A stretch of 64,000 bases of DNA from VRUE01 sp963703175 (GTDB lineage: Bacteria; Actinomycetota; Thermoleophilia; Solirubrobacterales; 70-9): contig OY969794.1 of the NCBI GenBank assembly GCA_963703175.1, positions 1,550,001-1,614,000 on the forward strand, written 5' to 3'. Position 1 is the first letter of the stretch, and every line of letters starts with the position of its first letter. The position numbers were made by a program, and so were the translations under genes. Below are positions 30,902 to 38,553 of the stretch, one piece after another. Under the pieces are notes generated by a model. It ran no database searches. It worked only from the letters and a program-made list of their open reading frames with translations, and had not been told where the DNA came from.

Positions 30902-32328
30902 AAAGCGCCGCCTCCTCTGCTCCCGCCAGAGCCTGAAGAATCAGATATGGACAGGCTCTGGCTCCCGCGTGCGGGGGCGACTTTGTCGAAGAGGGCCACG
31001 CACTCGATGTGCGGGGTCTGGGGGAACATGTCGACCGGTTTCACGCGGCGCAGGGTATAGCCCGCCTCGACCAGTTGCGCCGCGTTCGGCGCCAGCGTCG
31101 TCGGGTTGCAAGAGACGTAGACGATCCGCTTCGCCTCGCACTCGAGCACGCGGCGGACGATCTTCTGTGAGAGGCCGGGACGCGGCGGGTCGAGCAGGAC
31201 GACGTCGGGTTTCCCCGCCTCCTCGACCAGCGGCCTCACGCCGGTTCTCGCGCTGCCAGCCATGAAGCGCGCGTTGCCGATCCCGTTGCGCTCGGCGTTG
31301 CGCTCGGCATCGGCGATCGCGTCGGGAACGATCTCCAGACCCCAGACCTCGCCGGCTTTGGCGGCCATCGTCAGCCCGATCGTGCCGATCCCGCAGTAGA
31401 GGTCGAAGACTCGCTCGCCGCCACTCAGCCCGGCGTACTCGGCGGCGATTGAGTAGAGCCGCTCAGCCATCTCGGTGTTGGTCTGGAAGAAGGCGTTGTA
31501 GGACATCTCGAAATCGAGCCCGCAGAGCTGCTCGCGCAGCATTTCCTCGCCGAGCACGCCTGTCGGGCCCTCATTGCCGCCCGAACCGTCATCGACCACG
31601 GTGTGCAGGTCGACCGGTGGCTTGGGGAAGCGCTTCGGTGTGGTCACGAGACGGGTCTGGATCTGGCCGCTGCGCCGTCCCTCGCGCACCACCAGGTTGC
31701 AAAGGGTGCCGGTGCCGCCGCGGCGGTCGTAGGGGTCGACCGCTTCCTCGCGCGCCCATTCGCGCACCTCGTTGCGGGCCGCGTTGCCGCGCTCGGAAGC
31801 GAGCTGGCAGTCCTCAACGCCAATCACCAGATCCCAGCGCCCGCTGGCGTGGAAGCCCAGCACCGTCTCGCTATCGCCCGGCCCGAAGGAGTATTCGAGC
31901 TTGTTGCGGTAGCGCCATTGCTCCAGCGCCGGTTCGATCTCCTCCAGCTCGAAGCCATCGAGACCGCCGATCCGCCGCAGCGCCTCATCGACTTGCTGGC
32001 GTTTCTCGATCAACTGTTGCTCGTAGGCCAGACCCTGCCACGGCGCCCCCGGACAGGGCTCGCCTTCGTGCTGGCAGCGGTTGGGGATGCGGTCGGCGCC
32101 GGGACGCAACAGCTCAATTGCCCGCGCCTCGGCGAACCGCTTCTTCGGTTTGGTGACCTCAGCCCGCACCAGGTCGCCGGGCAAGCCGCCGGCGACGAAG
32201 ACGACGTAGCCACCGACCCGCGCGACGCCGCGTCCGCCAAAGGCGAGCGAGTCGATCTCGACCTCGAGCAGCTCACCTTTGCGCGGGCGTGACCCTGCCT
32301 CGGGGCGCGTTTCTTGCCCTATGGACAT
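30898..32328 (-). CDS. RNA (uracil-5-)-methyltransferase, TrmA/RlmD family
   Basis: SAM-dependent 5-methyluridine enzyme of 476 residues: TRAM domain (about 20-75), central fold, SAM site FDLYCGIGTIGL, DPPRPGLSQKIV, and the catalytic Cys in YVSCNPTTLAPN. The Fe-S motif of RlmD-type enzymes is incomplete: NRCQHEGEPCPGAPW has Cys, Cys, then Ala where the third Cys is expected; the distant GVEDCQL Cys is kept. The last 25 or so residues (Ser/Gly-rich) are encoded by repeat element copy 2 and are probably an added tail after LFDKV. Confidence 0.85.
   Translation of the reverse strand: MSIGQETRPEAGSRPRKGELLEVEIDSLAFGGRGVARVGGYVVFVAGGLPGDLVRAEVTKPKKRFAEARAIELLRPGADRIPNRCQHEGEPCPGAPWQGLAYEQQLIEKRQQVDEALRRIGGLDGFELEEIEPALEQWRYRNKLEYSFGPGDSETVLGFHASGRWDLVIGVEDCQLASERGNAARNEVREWAREEAVDPYDRRGGTGTLCNLVVREGRRSGQIQTRLVTTPKRFPKPPVDLHTVVDDGSGGNEGPTGVLGEEMLREQLCGLDFEMSYNAFFQTNTEMAERLYSIAAEYAGLSGGERVFDLYCGIGTIGLTMAAKAGEVWGLEIVPDAIADAERNAERNGIGNARFMAGSARTGVRPLVEEAGKPDVVLLDPPRPGLSQKIVRRVLECEAKRIVYVSCNPTTLAPNAAQLVEAGYTLRRVKPVDMFPQTPHIECVALFDKVAPARGSQSLSISDSSGSGGSRGGGAL
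30901..30980. repeat. Structured repeat element, copy 2 (inverted)
   Basis: Reverse-complement copy of the element at 11947. The 24-nt loop block is identical (30932-30955) and the terminal 26 nt (30901-30926) are identical. The stem is GCCAGAG/CTCTGGC (30925-30931 and 30956-30962) instead of GCGAAT/ATTCGC. It overlaps the 3' end of the methyltransferase gene and touches the start of the LLM gene. Relative to its host genes it lies in the opposite direction to copy 1. Confidence 0.85.
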
Positions 32329-32346
32329 AAAAGCGCCCCGTCGTCA

Positions 32347-32808
32347 CTAACCGAGTTTTTGTCGCGCGCGGCGGGCTGCTTGGGTCGCCTGTTTGCGCAC
32401 CGGCGCGGTTCGTCCGCCGACCTCTTTGCGCGCTTGTTTGACCAGCCGCTCCAGCTCTTTCAGCAGGCCGTCGGTCTGGCGGCGACCGCGCTTGAGCAGG
32501 TCGGAGACCATCTTCTCGGCGTCGCCACGGGTCATCCGGCCGCGCTTGACCGCGTCGTCGACGACCTCTTGCAGGCGGTCGCGGCTCAGGGTGACGCTGT
32601 GTTCGAGGCTCTCGCGGAACTGCTCAACGCTCTTGTCGAGGCCGGTGGTCCCACCTTGGCCAGCCGCTTTTTTCGCCGCTTTCGCTTTCGTTTTGCCTTT
32701 GGCTTTCGATTTCGTCGTGGCGGGTTTGCGAGCGGACGCTTTTTTGGCGCGCGTCCCGGCTTTCGCATTTTTCGTCGCTTTGCCGGACGACTGTTTTTTC
32801 GCGGCCAT
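32347..32808 (-). CDS. Lys/Ala-rich, phasin-like or histone-like protein
   Basis: A 153-residue basic protein from the ATG at 32808 (MAAKKQSSGK), which has CAGGAGG upstream. The first 55 residues are a Lys/Ala/Thr-rich tail like that of histone H1-like or PhaF-type proteins. The rest is one amphipathic helical region (DKSVEQFRESLEHSVTLSRDRLQEVV … DAEKMVSDLLKRGRRQTDGLL), as in polyhydroxyalkanoate-granule phasins. Binding DNA with the tail and granules or partners with the helix is plausible. Confidence 0.65.
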   Translation of the reverse strand: MAAKKQSSGKATKNAKAGTRAKKASARKPATTKSKAKGKTKAKAAKKAAGQGGTTGLDKSVEQFRESLEHSVTLSRDRLQEVVDDAVKRGRMTRGDAEKMVSDLLKRGRRQTDGLLKELERLVKQARKEVGGRTAPVRKQATQAARRARQKLG

Positions 32809-32844
32809 GTTCAGTTGCCTCCTGTCTCGCTGCTGGGGTTGGAC

Positions 32845-32893
32845 GTCGAGACCGCAAAAACCCTTCTCATACACGGGTTTTTGCGGTTTCGAC
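32845..32893 (-). terminator. Strong hairpin terminator
   Basis: Arms 32845-32863 and 32875-32893 pair over 19 bp with one mismatch; the perfect core is ACCGCAAAAACCC / GGGTTTTTGCGGT with an 11-nt loop. It lies 14 nt after the stop of the EEP gene on the minus strand and would end that transcript before the phasin-like gene. Confidence 0.7.
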
Positions 32894-32907
32894 GACTGAC
32901 TATCTCA

Positions 32908-33735
32908 TTACCTCGGGGTGGGGGTGGCGAAACGTGCCTCTACGGGGGCGTGATCGGAGAGTCGCAGGGCATGGTCGCCCTCCTGCAGCTCGCGTCGCTC
33001 GGGTGGCCAAGGGTGGGGCGGCTCGATCGCGTCGAGTCCCCGCACCAAGAGGTGGTCGATTGCACGCGGGCCGGTCGGGCCGGCAAGGCCGAAGCGCTCG
33101 TGTAGCTCAGCAAAGACCCCGGGGGTCTCCTGCGGACGCAGATTGAGGTCGCCGCCGAAGATCAGCGGGGCACCGCCGGCCCACTCGGTCGCCGCCGAGG
33201 CTGCACGCAGCACGTCCTCCGCGGCCAGCTTGGGACGGTCATTGGTCGCGTGCAGGTTGGCGATGCAGAGCTGTGCCCCGTCCCCGGCGCCGATGCGCGT
33301 GAATGCCATGGCCCGCCGCTCCGGTCGCTCTTCATGGATAGCGAGCTCGCGCCGCTCGACGACGTCACCCTTCCGGACCAAGGTGAGGTTCGAGCCGCCC
33401 TCGCCGGAGGCGATTAGGTCTGGGTTGGCTCGGGCGGCGATCGTGCGCAGGGAGCCGAGCGAGTTGCGCGAGGTCAGCACTCCGTGTGCCTCGGCCTCAG
33501 ACGCAGCGGCCAGCGGCTCCCAGTAGCGCGGCGGGCACTCTTGCAGCAGCGCCACGTCCCACTCGGCCGCGGCCAGCATGCGCGAGAACTCCGGCAGCAG
33601 ATTGCGGTTGACCTGGACGTGGGTGGCGTTGCGCTCAGTTGCACGCAGCAGCCGCGAACGCCAGGTGAACAGCGCAGGATCGGGCGGGAAGTCGCGCCCG
33701 TGGAAGAGGTTCCAGGAGATTGCGGTGAGCTCCAC
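32908..33735 (-). CDS. Endonuclease/exonuclease/phosphatase-family protein
   Basis: Cytoplasmic EEP-fold enzyme of 275 residues from the GTG at 33735 (VELTAISWNLFHGR). Metal-binding and catalytic motifs are SWNLFHG, VALLQECPP, CIANLHATN, LIFGGDLNLRPQE and the C-terminal LSDHAPVEARF. No signal peptide, unlike the EEP gene near 22 kb. A nuclease or phosphatase role is expected. It is divergent from argF with only 18 nt between start codons. Confidence 0.8.
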   Translation of the reverse strand: MELTAISWNLFHGRDFPPDPALFTWRSRLLRATERNATHVQVNRNLLPEFSRMLAAAEWDVALLQECPPRYWEPLAAASEAEAHGVLTSRNSLGSLRTIAARANPDLIASGEGGSNLTLVRKGDVVERRELAIHEERPERRAMAFTRIGAGDGAQLCIANLHATNDRPKLAAEDVLRAASAATEWAGGAPLIFGGDLNLRPQETPGVFAELHERFGLAGPTGPRAIDHLLVRGLDAIEPPHPWPPERRELQEGDHALRLSDHAPVEARFATPTPR

Positions 33736-33740
33736 CCCCC

Positions 33741-33747
33741 TAGTATC
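33741..33747. promoter_or_regulatory. Shared back-to-back leaderless promoter (EEP gene / argF)
   Basis: The 18-nt spacer contains TAGTAT (33741-33746), 7 nt before the argF TTG, and on the other strand GATACT (33747-33742), 6 nt before the EEP GTG. The two boxes overlap almost fully, so the genes should compete for polymerase. Confidence 0.5.
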
Positions 33748-33753
33748 TCCGCC

Positions 33754-34638
33754 TTGAAGCGAGACTTCCTCACCGGTGAAGAGCTGGGGGCCTTCGAGCT
33801 CTCCCAGCTGCTTGACCTCGCCCAGGAGCTGAAATCCGGCCGCCGACAGCGCGCGGGCGTCGACGATCTGGCCGGGCGTAGTATCGGCTTGGTCTTCGAG
33901 AAGCCCTCGACCCGGACGCGGATCTCCTTCGAGGTCGGCGTCGCCGAGCTGGGTGCGACGCCGATTGTCCTGCGGGGGGACGAAATGCAGCTCTCCCGCG
34001 GCGAGTCGGCCGGCGATACCGGCCGGGTTCTTTCGCGCTACCTCGACGCGATCGTGATCCGTTCGGGCTCGCACGAGTCGGTCGCCGAGCTGGCCGCCGC
34101 GGCCGAGGTGCCGGTCGTCAACGCGCTGACCCCGCTCCACCATCCTTGCCAGGCCTTGGCTGATCTGCTCACCCTGCGCGAGCGCTGCGGCGACCTGCAC
34201 GGTCTGCGCCTCGCCTACCTCGGTGACGGCAACAACGTCGCCCGCTCGCTGGCGATCGCCTGTGAGCTTGCCGATGTCGAGCTGACCGTCGCCGCCCCCG
34301 ACGGCTACCAACTGGAGGAGGGCCACGGGGTGAAGCTGACCGAGGACCCGCGCCTCGCCGTTTCAGGCGCGGACGCGATCTACACCGACGTCTGGGTCAG
34401 CATGGGGGATGAGGAGGAGGCCGAGCGCCGCCGGGCAGACCTGACGCCCTTCCGTGTCGATGCCGACCTGCTCGGTGCGGCGAAGGACGGTGCTGTCGTC
34501 CTGCACTGCCTGCCGGCTCATCCGGGCGAGGAGATCGACGCTGACATTCTCTACGGGCCGCAGTCCGCCGTCTGGGATCAGGCCGAGAACCGCCTCCACA
34601 CGCAGAAGGCGTTGCTGCGTACGCTGCTCGCTGACTAG
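33754..34638 (+). CDS. argF: Ornithine carbamoyltransferase
   Basis: Makes citrulline from ornithine and carbamoyl phosphate in arginine synthesis. 294 residues from the TTG at 33754 (MKRDFLTGEELG as translated). Carbamoyl-phosphate motif FEKPSTRTR near residue 46, HHPCQALADL near 130, and the ornithine-site VLHCLPAHPGEE with the catalytic Cys near 250. No other arg genes are adjacent. Start chosen because TAGTAT is 7 nt upstream and homologues begin here. Confidence 0.93.
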   Translation: MKRDFLTGEELGAFELSQLLDLAQELKSGRRQRAGVDDLAGRSIGLVFEKPSTRTRISFEVGVAELGATPIVLRGDEMQLSRGESAGDTGRVLSRYLDAIVIRSGSHESVAELAAAAEVPVVNALTPLHHPCQALADLLTLRERCGDLHGLRLAYLGDGNNVARSLAIACELADVELTVAAPDGYQLEEGHGVKLTEDPRLAVSGADAIYTDVWVSMGDEEEAERRRADLTPFRVDADLLGAAKDGAVVLHCLPAHPGEEIDADILYGPQSAVWDQAENRLHTQKALLRTLLAD

Positions 34639-34640
34639 AT

Positions 34641-35429
34641 ATGTATCCGGAGATCCACCTCGGTCCGCTGACGCTGCAGACCTTCGGCCTGATGTTTGCC
34701 CTCGCCTTCCTCGCCGCGGGCGCGCTGATCGCGAAGCGTCTGAAAGAGATCGGCAAGCCGGTCGATTGGGCCTATGAGGTCGCATTTGCGGCGCTCCTCG
34801 GCGGCGTCGTCGGCTCGCGCCTCTACTTCATCGTCCAGAACTACGACAGCGTTAAGGACGATCTGCTCGGCAACCTCTTCGGCGGCTCGGGGCTGGTTTG
34901 GTACGGCGGCGCGATCGGCGGCGCCCTTGCCGTTCTCGCCTGGGCCTGGTACCGCGATTTTCTTCGCCTCGCCCTGCTCGACCTCGTCGCGCCGGCACTT
35001 GCCCTCGGCTACGCGATCGGCCGGGTCGGCTGCCAGCTCTCCGGCGATGGCGACTACGGCAAGGCCTGGGACGGGCCCTGGGCGATGTCTTACCCCGATG
35101 GCACCGTGCCCACCGATCACACCGTCCACCCGACGCCGATCTACGAGACGCTGGCGATGGGCTTGGGAGCGTGGATGCTCTGGCAGTTGCGCGAACGCTT
35201 TCGCGTCGGCGTGCTGTTCGCGATTTATCTTGTCTACGCCGGCACCGAGCGCTTCCTGATCGAGTTCCTCAGGCGCAACAGTGATGCCGTGCTCGGCCTG
35301 ACTGGCCCGCAATTGGAGAGCCTTGCAATGATGCTCGTCGGCGTCGGCTGGCTTTATGTGGTGCGGCGGCGACACGGGACTCTGTCTCGCGATGCGGCTG
35401 TTAATCTTGCGCAAAATACTTTGAGTTAA
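34641..35429 (+). CDS. lgt: Prolipoprotein diacylglyceryl transferase
   Basis: Membrane enzyme of 262 residues transferring diacylglyceryl from phosphatidylglycerol to lipobox Cys. About seven helices; conserved parts are GSRLYFIVQNY, GGSGLVWYGGAIGGALA, YAIGRVGCQLSGDGDYG (the Lgt signature in its actinobacterial form), HPTPIYETL and the late GTERFLIEFLRRNS. Starts 2 nt after the argF stop. Confidence 0.93.
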   Translation: MYPEIHLGPLTLQTFGLMFALAFLAAGALIAKRLKEIGKPVDWAYEVAFAALLGGVVGSRLYFIVQNYDSVKDDLLGNLFGGSGLVWYGGAIGGALAVLAWAWYRDFLRLALLDLVAPALALGYAIGRVGCQLSGDGDYGKAWDGPWAMSYPDGTVPTDHTVHPTPIYETLAMGLGAWMLWQLRERFRVGVLFAIYLVYAGTERFLIEFLRRNSDAVLGLTGPQLESLAMMLVGVGWLYVVRRRHGTLSRDAAVNLAQNTLS

Positions 35430-35446
35430 ACGAGGAGGCGAGCGGA

Positions 35447-36292
35447 GTGGAAGCAGTTGAGACTGGCAGCGGGGGAGGTTCGTCCGCCGGGACTGTCGGC
35501 GAGCTGCTCGACACCGCAACGGAGACGATCGCAGCGGCTGGCTGCGATGAGCCGCGTTCTGACGCCGAGGCGTTGGTCGCCGACGCGCTTGGCATCAGCG
35601 TTGAAGAGCTGTCCCGTGACGGCGCGACCGAGGCCTCACCCGAGGTCGTCGCCGCGATTGAAGCGGCCGTGGCTCGCCGCGCCGAGCACGAGCCGCTGGC
35701 CTACGTCCTCGGCCGCGCTCCCTTTCGCCAGCTCGAGGTCGCGGTCGATCCGCGTGTCTTGTGGCCGCGCCGGGAGACCGAGCTGCTGGTCGAGGTCGGC
35801 ACCGAACTGCCGCAGGGCGCCCGCGTGCACGAGGTCGGCACCGGCTCGGGCGCGATTGCCCTGGCGCTGCTCTCGGAGCGTCCCGACCTGAGGATCACCG
35901 CCTCCGACCTTTCGCCCGAAGCGGCCGAAGCCGCCCGCGAGAACGCCGAGCGGCTCGGCCTCGACTTGGAGGTCAGCGTCGCCAAAGGCCTGCCCGAGGA
36001 CCTGGAAGACGTTGACCTCGTCATCGCCAACCTGCCTTACGTCACCGACGAGACGATCGACGACCGCTCGCCGGAGATCAAGCGCGAGCCGCGCATCGCC
36101 GTCACCGGCACTTGCGGCGCGGACGGGCTCGGGGTTATCCGCAGCCTGATTGAAGAAACGCCGAGCGGCTGGAAGCTGGCGATGGAGCACGACACGCACC
36201 ATGGACCGGCCATGCGGGAAATGCTGCGCGAAGCGCGGACGCTGACCGACTACATGGGCGGCGAGCGCGTCACCGTTGGCATCGCTCCCTAG
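35447..36292 (+). CDS. prmC: Release-factor glutamine methyltransferase-like protein
   Basis: SAM-dependent N5-glutamine methyltransferase of 281 residues acting on the GGQ motif of RF1/RF2 in the family. N-terminal helical domain with PLAYVLGRAPFRQLEVAVDP and PRRETELLVE; SAM motif VHEVGTGSGAIALALL; but the catalytic NPPY is NLPY here (VIANLPYVTD), and the usual E-x-G near the end is EHD. This weakens certainty about activity. GTG start with AGGAGG upstream, in line with lgt. Confidence 0.82.
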   Translation: MEAVETGSGGGSSAGTVGELLDTATETIAAAGCDEPRSDAEALVADALGISVEELSRDGATEASPEVVAAIEAAVARRAEHEPLAYVLGRAPFRQLEVAVDPRVLWPRRETELLVEVGTELPQGARVHEVGTGSGAIALALLSERPDLRITASDLSPEAAEAARENAERLGLDLEVSVAKGLPEDLEDVDLVIANLPYVTDETIDDRSPEIKREPRIAVTGTCGADGLGVIRSLIEETPSGWKLAMEHDTHHGPAMREMLREARTLTDYMGGERVTVGIAP

Positions 36293-36456
36293 GGCCTATC
36301 CCGATAGGGATTGCACCCCTGGATACGGCCCAGGACACTGCGCGGATTCGCCCCCGTCGCGAATCCCACATGGCGCTGCCATGCGGAATCCGCGCCGTGA
36401 CCGCCCCGCTTGGTCCTGAACCGTCCCAGGGGCACACCCCTAGCGGGATAGGCCCT
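36291..36456. repeat. Structured intergenic element G
   Basis: Outer arms 36291-36322 (AGGGCCTATCCC…) and 36426-36456 pair over about 30 bp with few mismatches. Inside are GGATTCG/CGAATCC (36344, 36360) and CATGG-CGCTG-CCATG (36369-36383). The motifs GGATACGGCCC, CTGCGCGGAT and CCCGCTTGGTC match element E exactly. It fills the gap between prmC and lysS and includes the last bases of prmC. Confidence 0.8.
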
Positions 36457-36481
36457 GGGCGCGACTTTCGCGATCAGCTAA

Positions 36482-36487
36482 TACGGT
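36482..36487 (+). promoter_or_regulatory. Predicted leaderless -10 box of lysS
   Basis: TACGGT is followed by 6 nt and the ATG at 36494; no Shine-Dalgarno. Confidence 0.4.
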
Positions 36488-36493
36488 TGAGCC

Positions 36494-38005
36494 ATGGCTG
36501 ACTCGACCACGCGCGCTGAGCCCGCTGCCGGCGACACCGAGGCCCAGCGCCTCGCAAAGGCCGAGCGCCTGCGGGGGGAAGGGATCGACCCTTACCCCTT
36601 CTCATTCCCAGATCGAGACCGGATCGAGGACGTCCTCGCCGCGCACGACCCCGCCGAGCTAGGGGAGGGCGAGCACCCGGAGCACACATGCCGGATCGCC
36701 GGACGCGTCGTCGGTGAGCGTGGCCACGGCAAGACGCTCTTCTTCGACGTCCGCGACCTGACCGGCACGATCCAGGCCTATGCGCGGGTCGACGCGCTCG
36801 GTCAGGAGGCGTTCGACCAGATCGAGGATCTCGACATCGGCGACCTGGTCGGCGTCGACGGCCACCTGCACGTGACCAAGCGCGGTCAGCTGGCGGTGGC
36901 GGTGGCTGAGTGCACGCTGCTGGCAAAGGCGCTGCGCGACCCGCCCGACCTCTTCCACGGCATCTCCGACCCGGAGGTGCGCTACCGCCAGCGCGAGCTC
37001 GACCTGATGGCGAACGAGCGCTCCCGCGAGATCTTCCAGATGCGCGCCAAGGTCGTTAAGGCGATCCGCGACCACCTCGACGAGCGCGACTACGTCGAGA
37101 TGGAAACGCCGATCCTGCAGCGGATGACCGGCGGCGCGGCGGCGCGTCCCTTCAAGACCCACCACAACGCGCTCGACCGCCACCTCTTCCTGCGGATCGC
37201 TACCGAGCTGTATCTGAAGCGGGCGATTGTCGGCGGCTTCGAGAACGTCTACGAGCTCGGCAAGTTCTTCCGCAACGAGGGGATGTCGCCGCAGCACAAC
37301 CCCGAGTTCACGATGCTCGAGTGGTTCGTCAGCGGCGTCGACTACCACGGCGTCATGGACGTCGCCGAGGGCATCGTCTCCGACGTAGCCCAGCGGGTGC
37401 TGGGGACGACAAAGGTCGAGCGCGACGGCGAGACGATCGACCTGGCACCGCCCTGGCCGCGGCTGCGCCTGCAGGACCTGCTGCTGGAGGAGACCGGGGT
37501 CGACATCACCAAGGCCAGCCGCGACGAGCTCGCCGAGATCGCAGGCGAGGATGCCGAGCCCGACGACGATTGGGCGGCGTTGGTCGACACCCTGCAGGGC
37601 AAGCTAATCGAGCCGAAGCTGATCCAGCCGACCTTCATCATCGACCTACCGTTGGCGATCTGGCCGCTGGTCAAGCCCGTGCCCGAGCACCCGCAGCTGC
37701 TGGCGGCGGCCTTCGACGGGATCGTCGCTGGGATGGAGATCACCGGCGGTGGCACCGATGTCAACGACCCGATCGAACAGCGGCGCCACTTCGTCGAACA
37801 GCGCGAACGGCAGGAGTCGGGGGCGGAGGAGACGCCACACGAGCACGACGAGGAGTTCGTGCGCGCGCTCGAATACGGGATGCTGACGGCGAGCGGCTCC
37901 GGCCTCGGCGTCGACCGCCTGATGATGATCCTCAGTGGCGCCAAGACCCTGCGCGACGTGATCCTCTTCCCCTCGATGCGCGAGGCGCCTGGAGAGAGCA
38001 GTTAG
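36494..38005 (+). CDS. lysS: Lysyl-tRNA synthetase, class II
   Basis: Charges tRNA-Lys; 503 residues. OB-fold anticodon domain (about 60-150, CRIAGRVVGERGHGKTLFFDVRD), motif 2 region YELGKFFRNEGMSPQHNPEFTM split by FTMLEWF, motif 3 GSGLGVDRLMMIL. The segment between motifs 2 and 3 is atypical: EITGGGTDVNDP stands where most LysRS have EI(A/G)N.YSELNDP, and PLAIWPLVK where PxEISPLAK is usual. This may be a lineage variant. Stand-alone, with element G just upstream. Confidence 0.9.
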   Translation: MADSTTRAEPAAGDTEAQRLAKAERLRGEGIDPYPFSFPDRDRIEDVLAAHDPAELGEGEHPEHTCRIAGRVVGERGHGKTLFFDVRDLTGTIQAYARVDALGQEAFDQIEDLDIGDLVGVDGHLHVTKRGQLAVAVAECTLLAKALRDPPDLFHGISDPEVRYRQRELDLMANERSREIFQMRAKVVKAIRDHLDERDYVEMETPILQRMTGGAAARPFKTHHNALDRHLFLRIATELYLKRAIVGGFENVYELGKFFRNEGMSPQHNPEFTMLEWFVSGVDYHGVMDVAEGIVSDVAQRVLGTTKVERDGETIDLAPPWPRLRLQDLLLEETGVDITKASRDELAEIAGEDAEPDDDWAALVDTLQGKLIEPKLIQPTFIIDLPLAIWPLVKPVPEHPQLLAAAFDGIVAGMEITGGGTDVNDPIEQRRHFVEQRERQESGAEETPHEHDEEFVRALEYGMLTASGSGLGVDRLMMILSGAKTLRDVILFPSMREAPGESS

Positions 38006-38019
38006 CCGGAGGCACGCCT

Positions 38020-38553
38020 GTGAGTGAGGTCCACTTTCGTCCCTATCAAAAGGCGGACGCCGAAACCCTGATCTCGTGGGCTGCTTCCCGGGATGAGTTG
38101 CTGCAGTGGTCGGGACCGAACTTCACCTTCCCCCTTGACGAGAAGCAGTTGTACGAGTACGCCGCCACGGCGGGCGAACATCGCCACCTGATCTCCGGCG
38201 TCTGGAGCGAAACTGGCTCCGTCGTCGCCCACGCCGAGCTGAACTTGCTCCCCGAGCACGAACTTGGGCAGATAAGACGCTTCGGGGTGGCGCCAGAGAT
38301 GCGCGGAAGGGGTATCGGCGGGACGATGATTCGGTGGTTGGTGGGCTTTGGGTTCGAGGAGTTGCGGCTCAACAGGCTTGAGCTGGTTGTCTTCTCCTTC
38401 AACGATTCGGCGCGCCGCTGTTACCAGGCGGCGGGCTTCCGGGAGGAGGGTTGCGCGCACGAAGCGCGGAGAGCGAGCGACGGCCACTGGGACCTCGTCT
38501 ACATGGCCCTGCTGAAGAAGTGGCGCGAGGAGCAGCCCGCGACGCAGGCCTAG
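38020..38553 (+). CDS. GNAT N-acetyltransferase
   Basis: A 177-residue acetyltransferase from the GTG at 38020, preceded by GGAGG. The acetyl-CoA motif A is RRFGVAPEMRGRGIGGTMIR and motif B NRLELVVFSFNDSARRCYQAAGF. Substrate unknown. It starts 15 nt after lysS and probably shares its transcript. Its TAG stop interlocks with the TAG stop of the CDF gene on the other strand (CTAG). Confidence 0.85.
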   Translation: MSEVHFRPYQKADAETLISWAASRDELLQWSGPNFTFPLDEKQLYEYAATAGEHRHLISGVWSETGSVVAHAELNLLPEHELGQIRRFGVAPEMRGRGIGGTMIRWLVGFGFEELRLNRLELVVFSFNDSARRCYQAAGFREEGCAHEARRASDGHWDLVYMALLKKWREEQPATQA

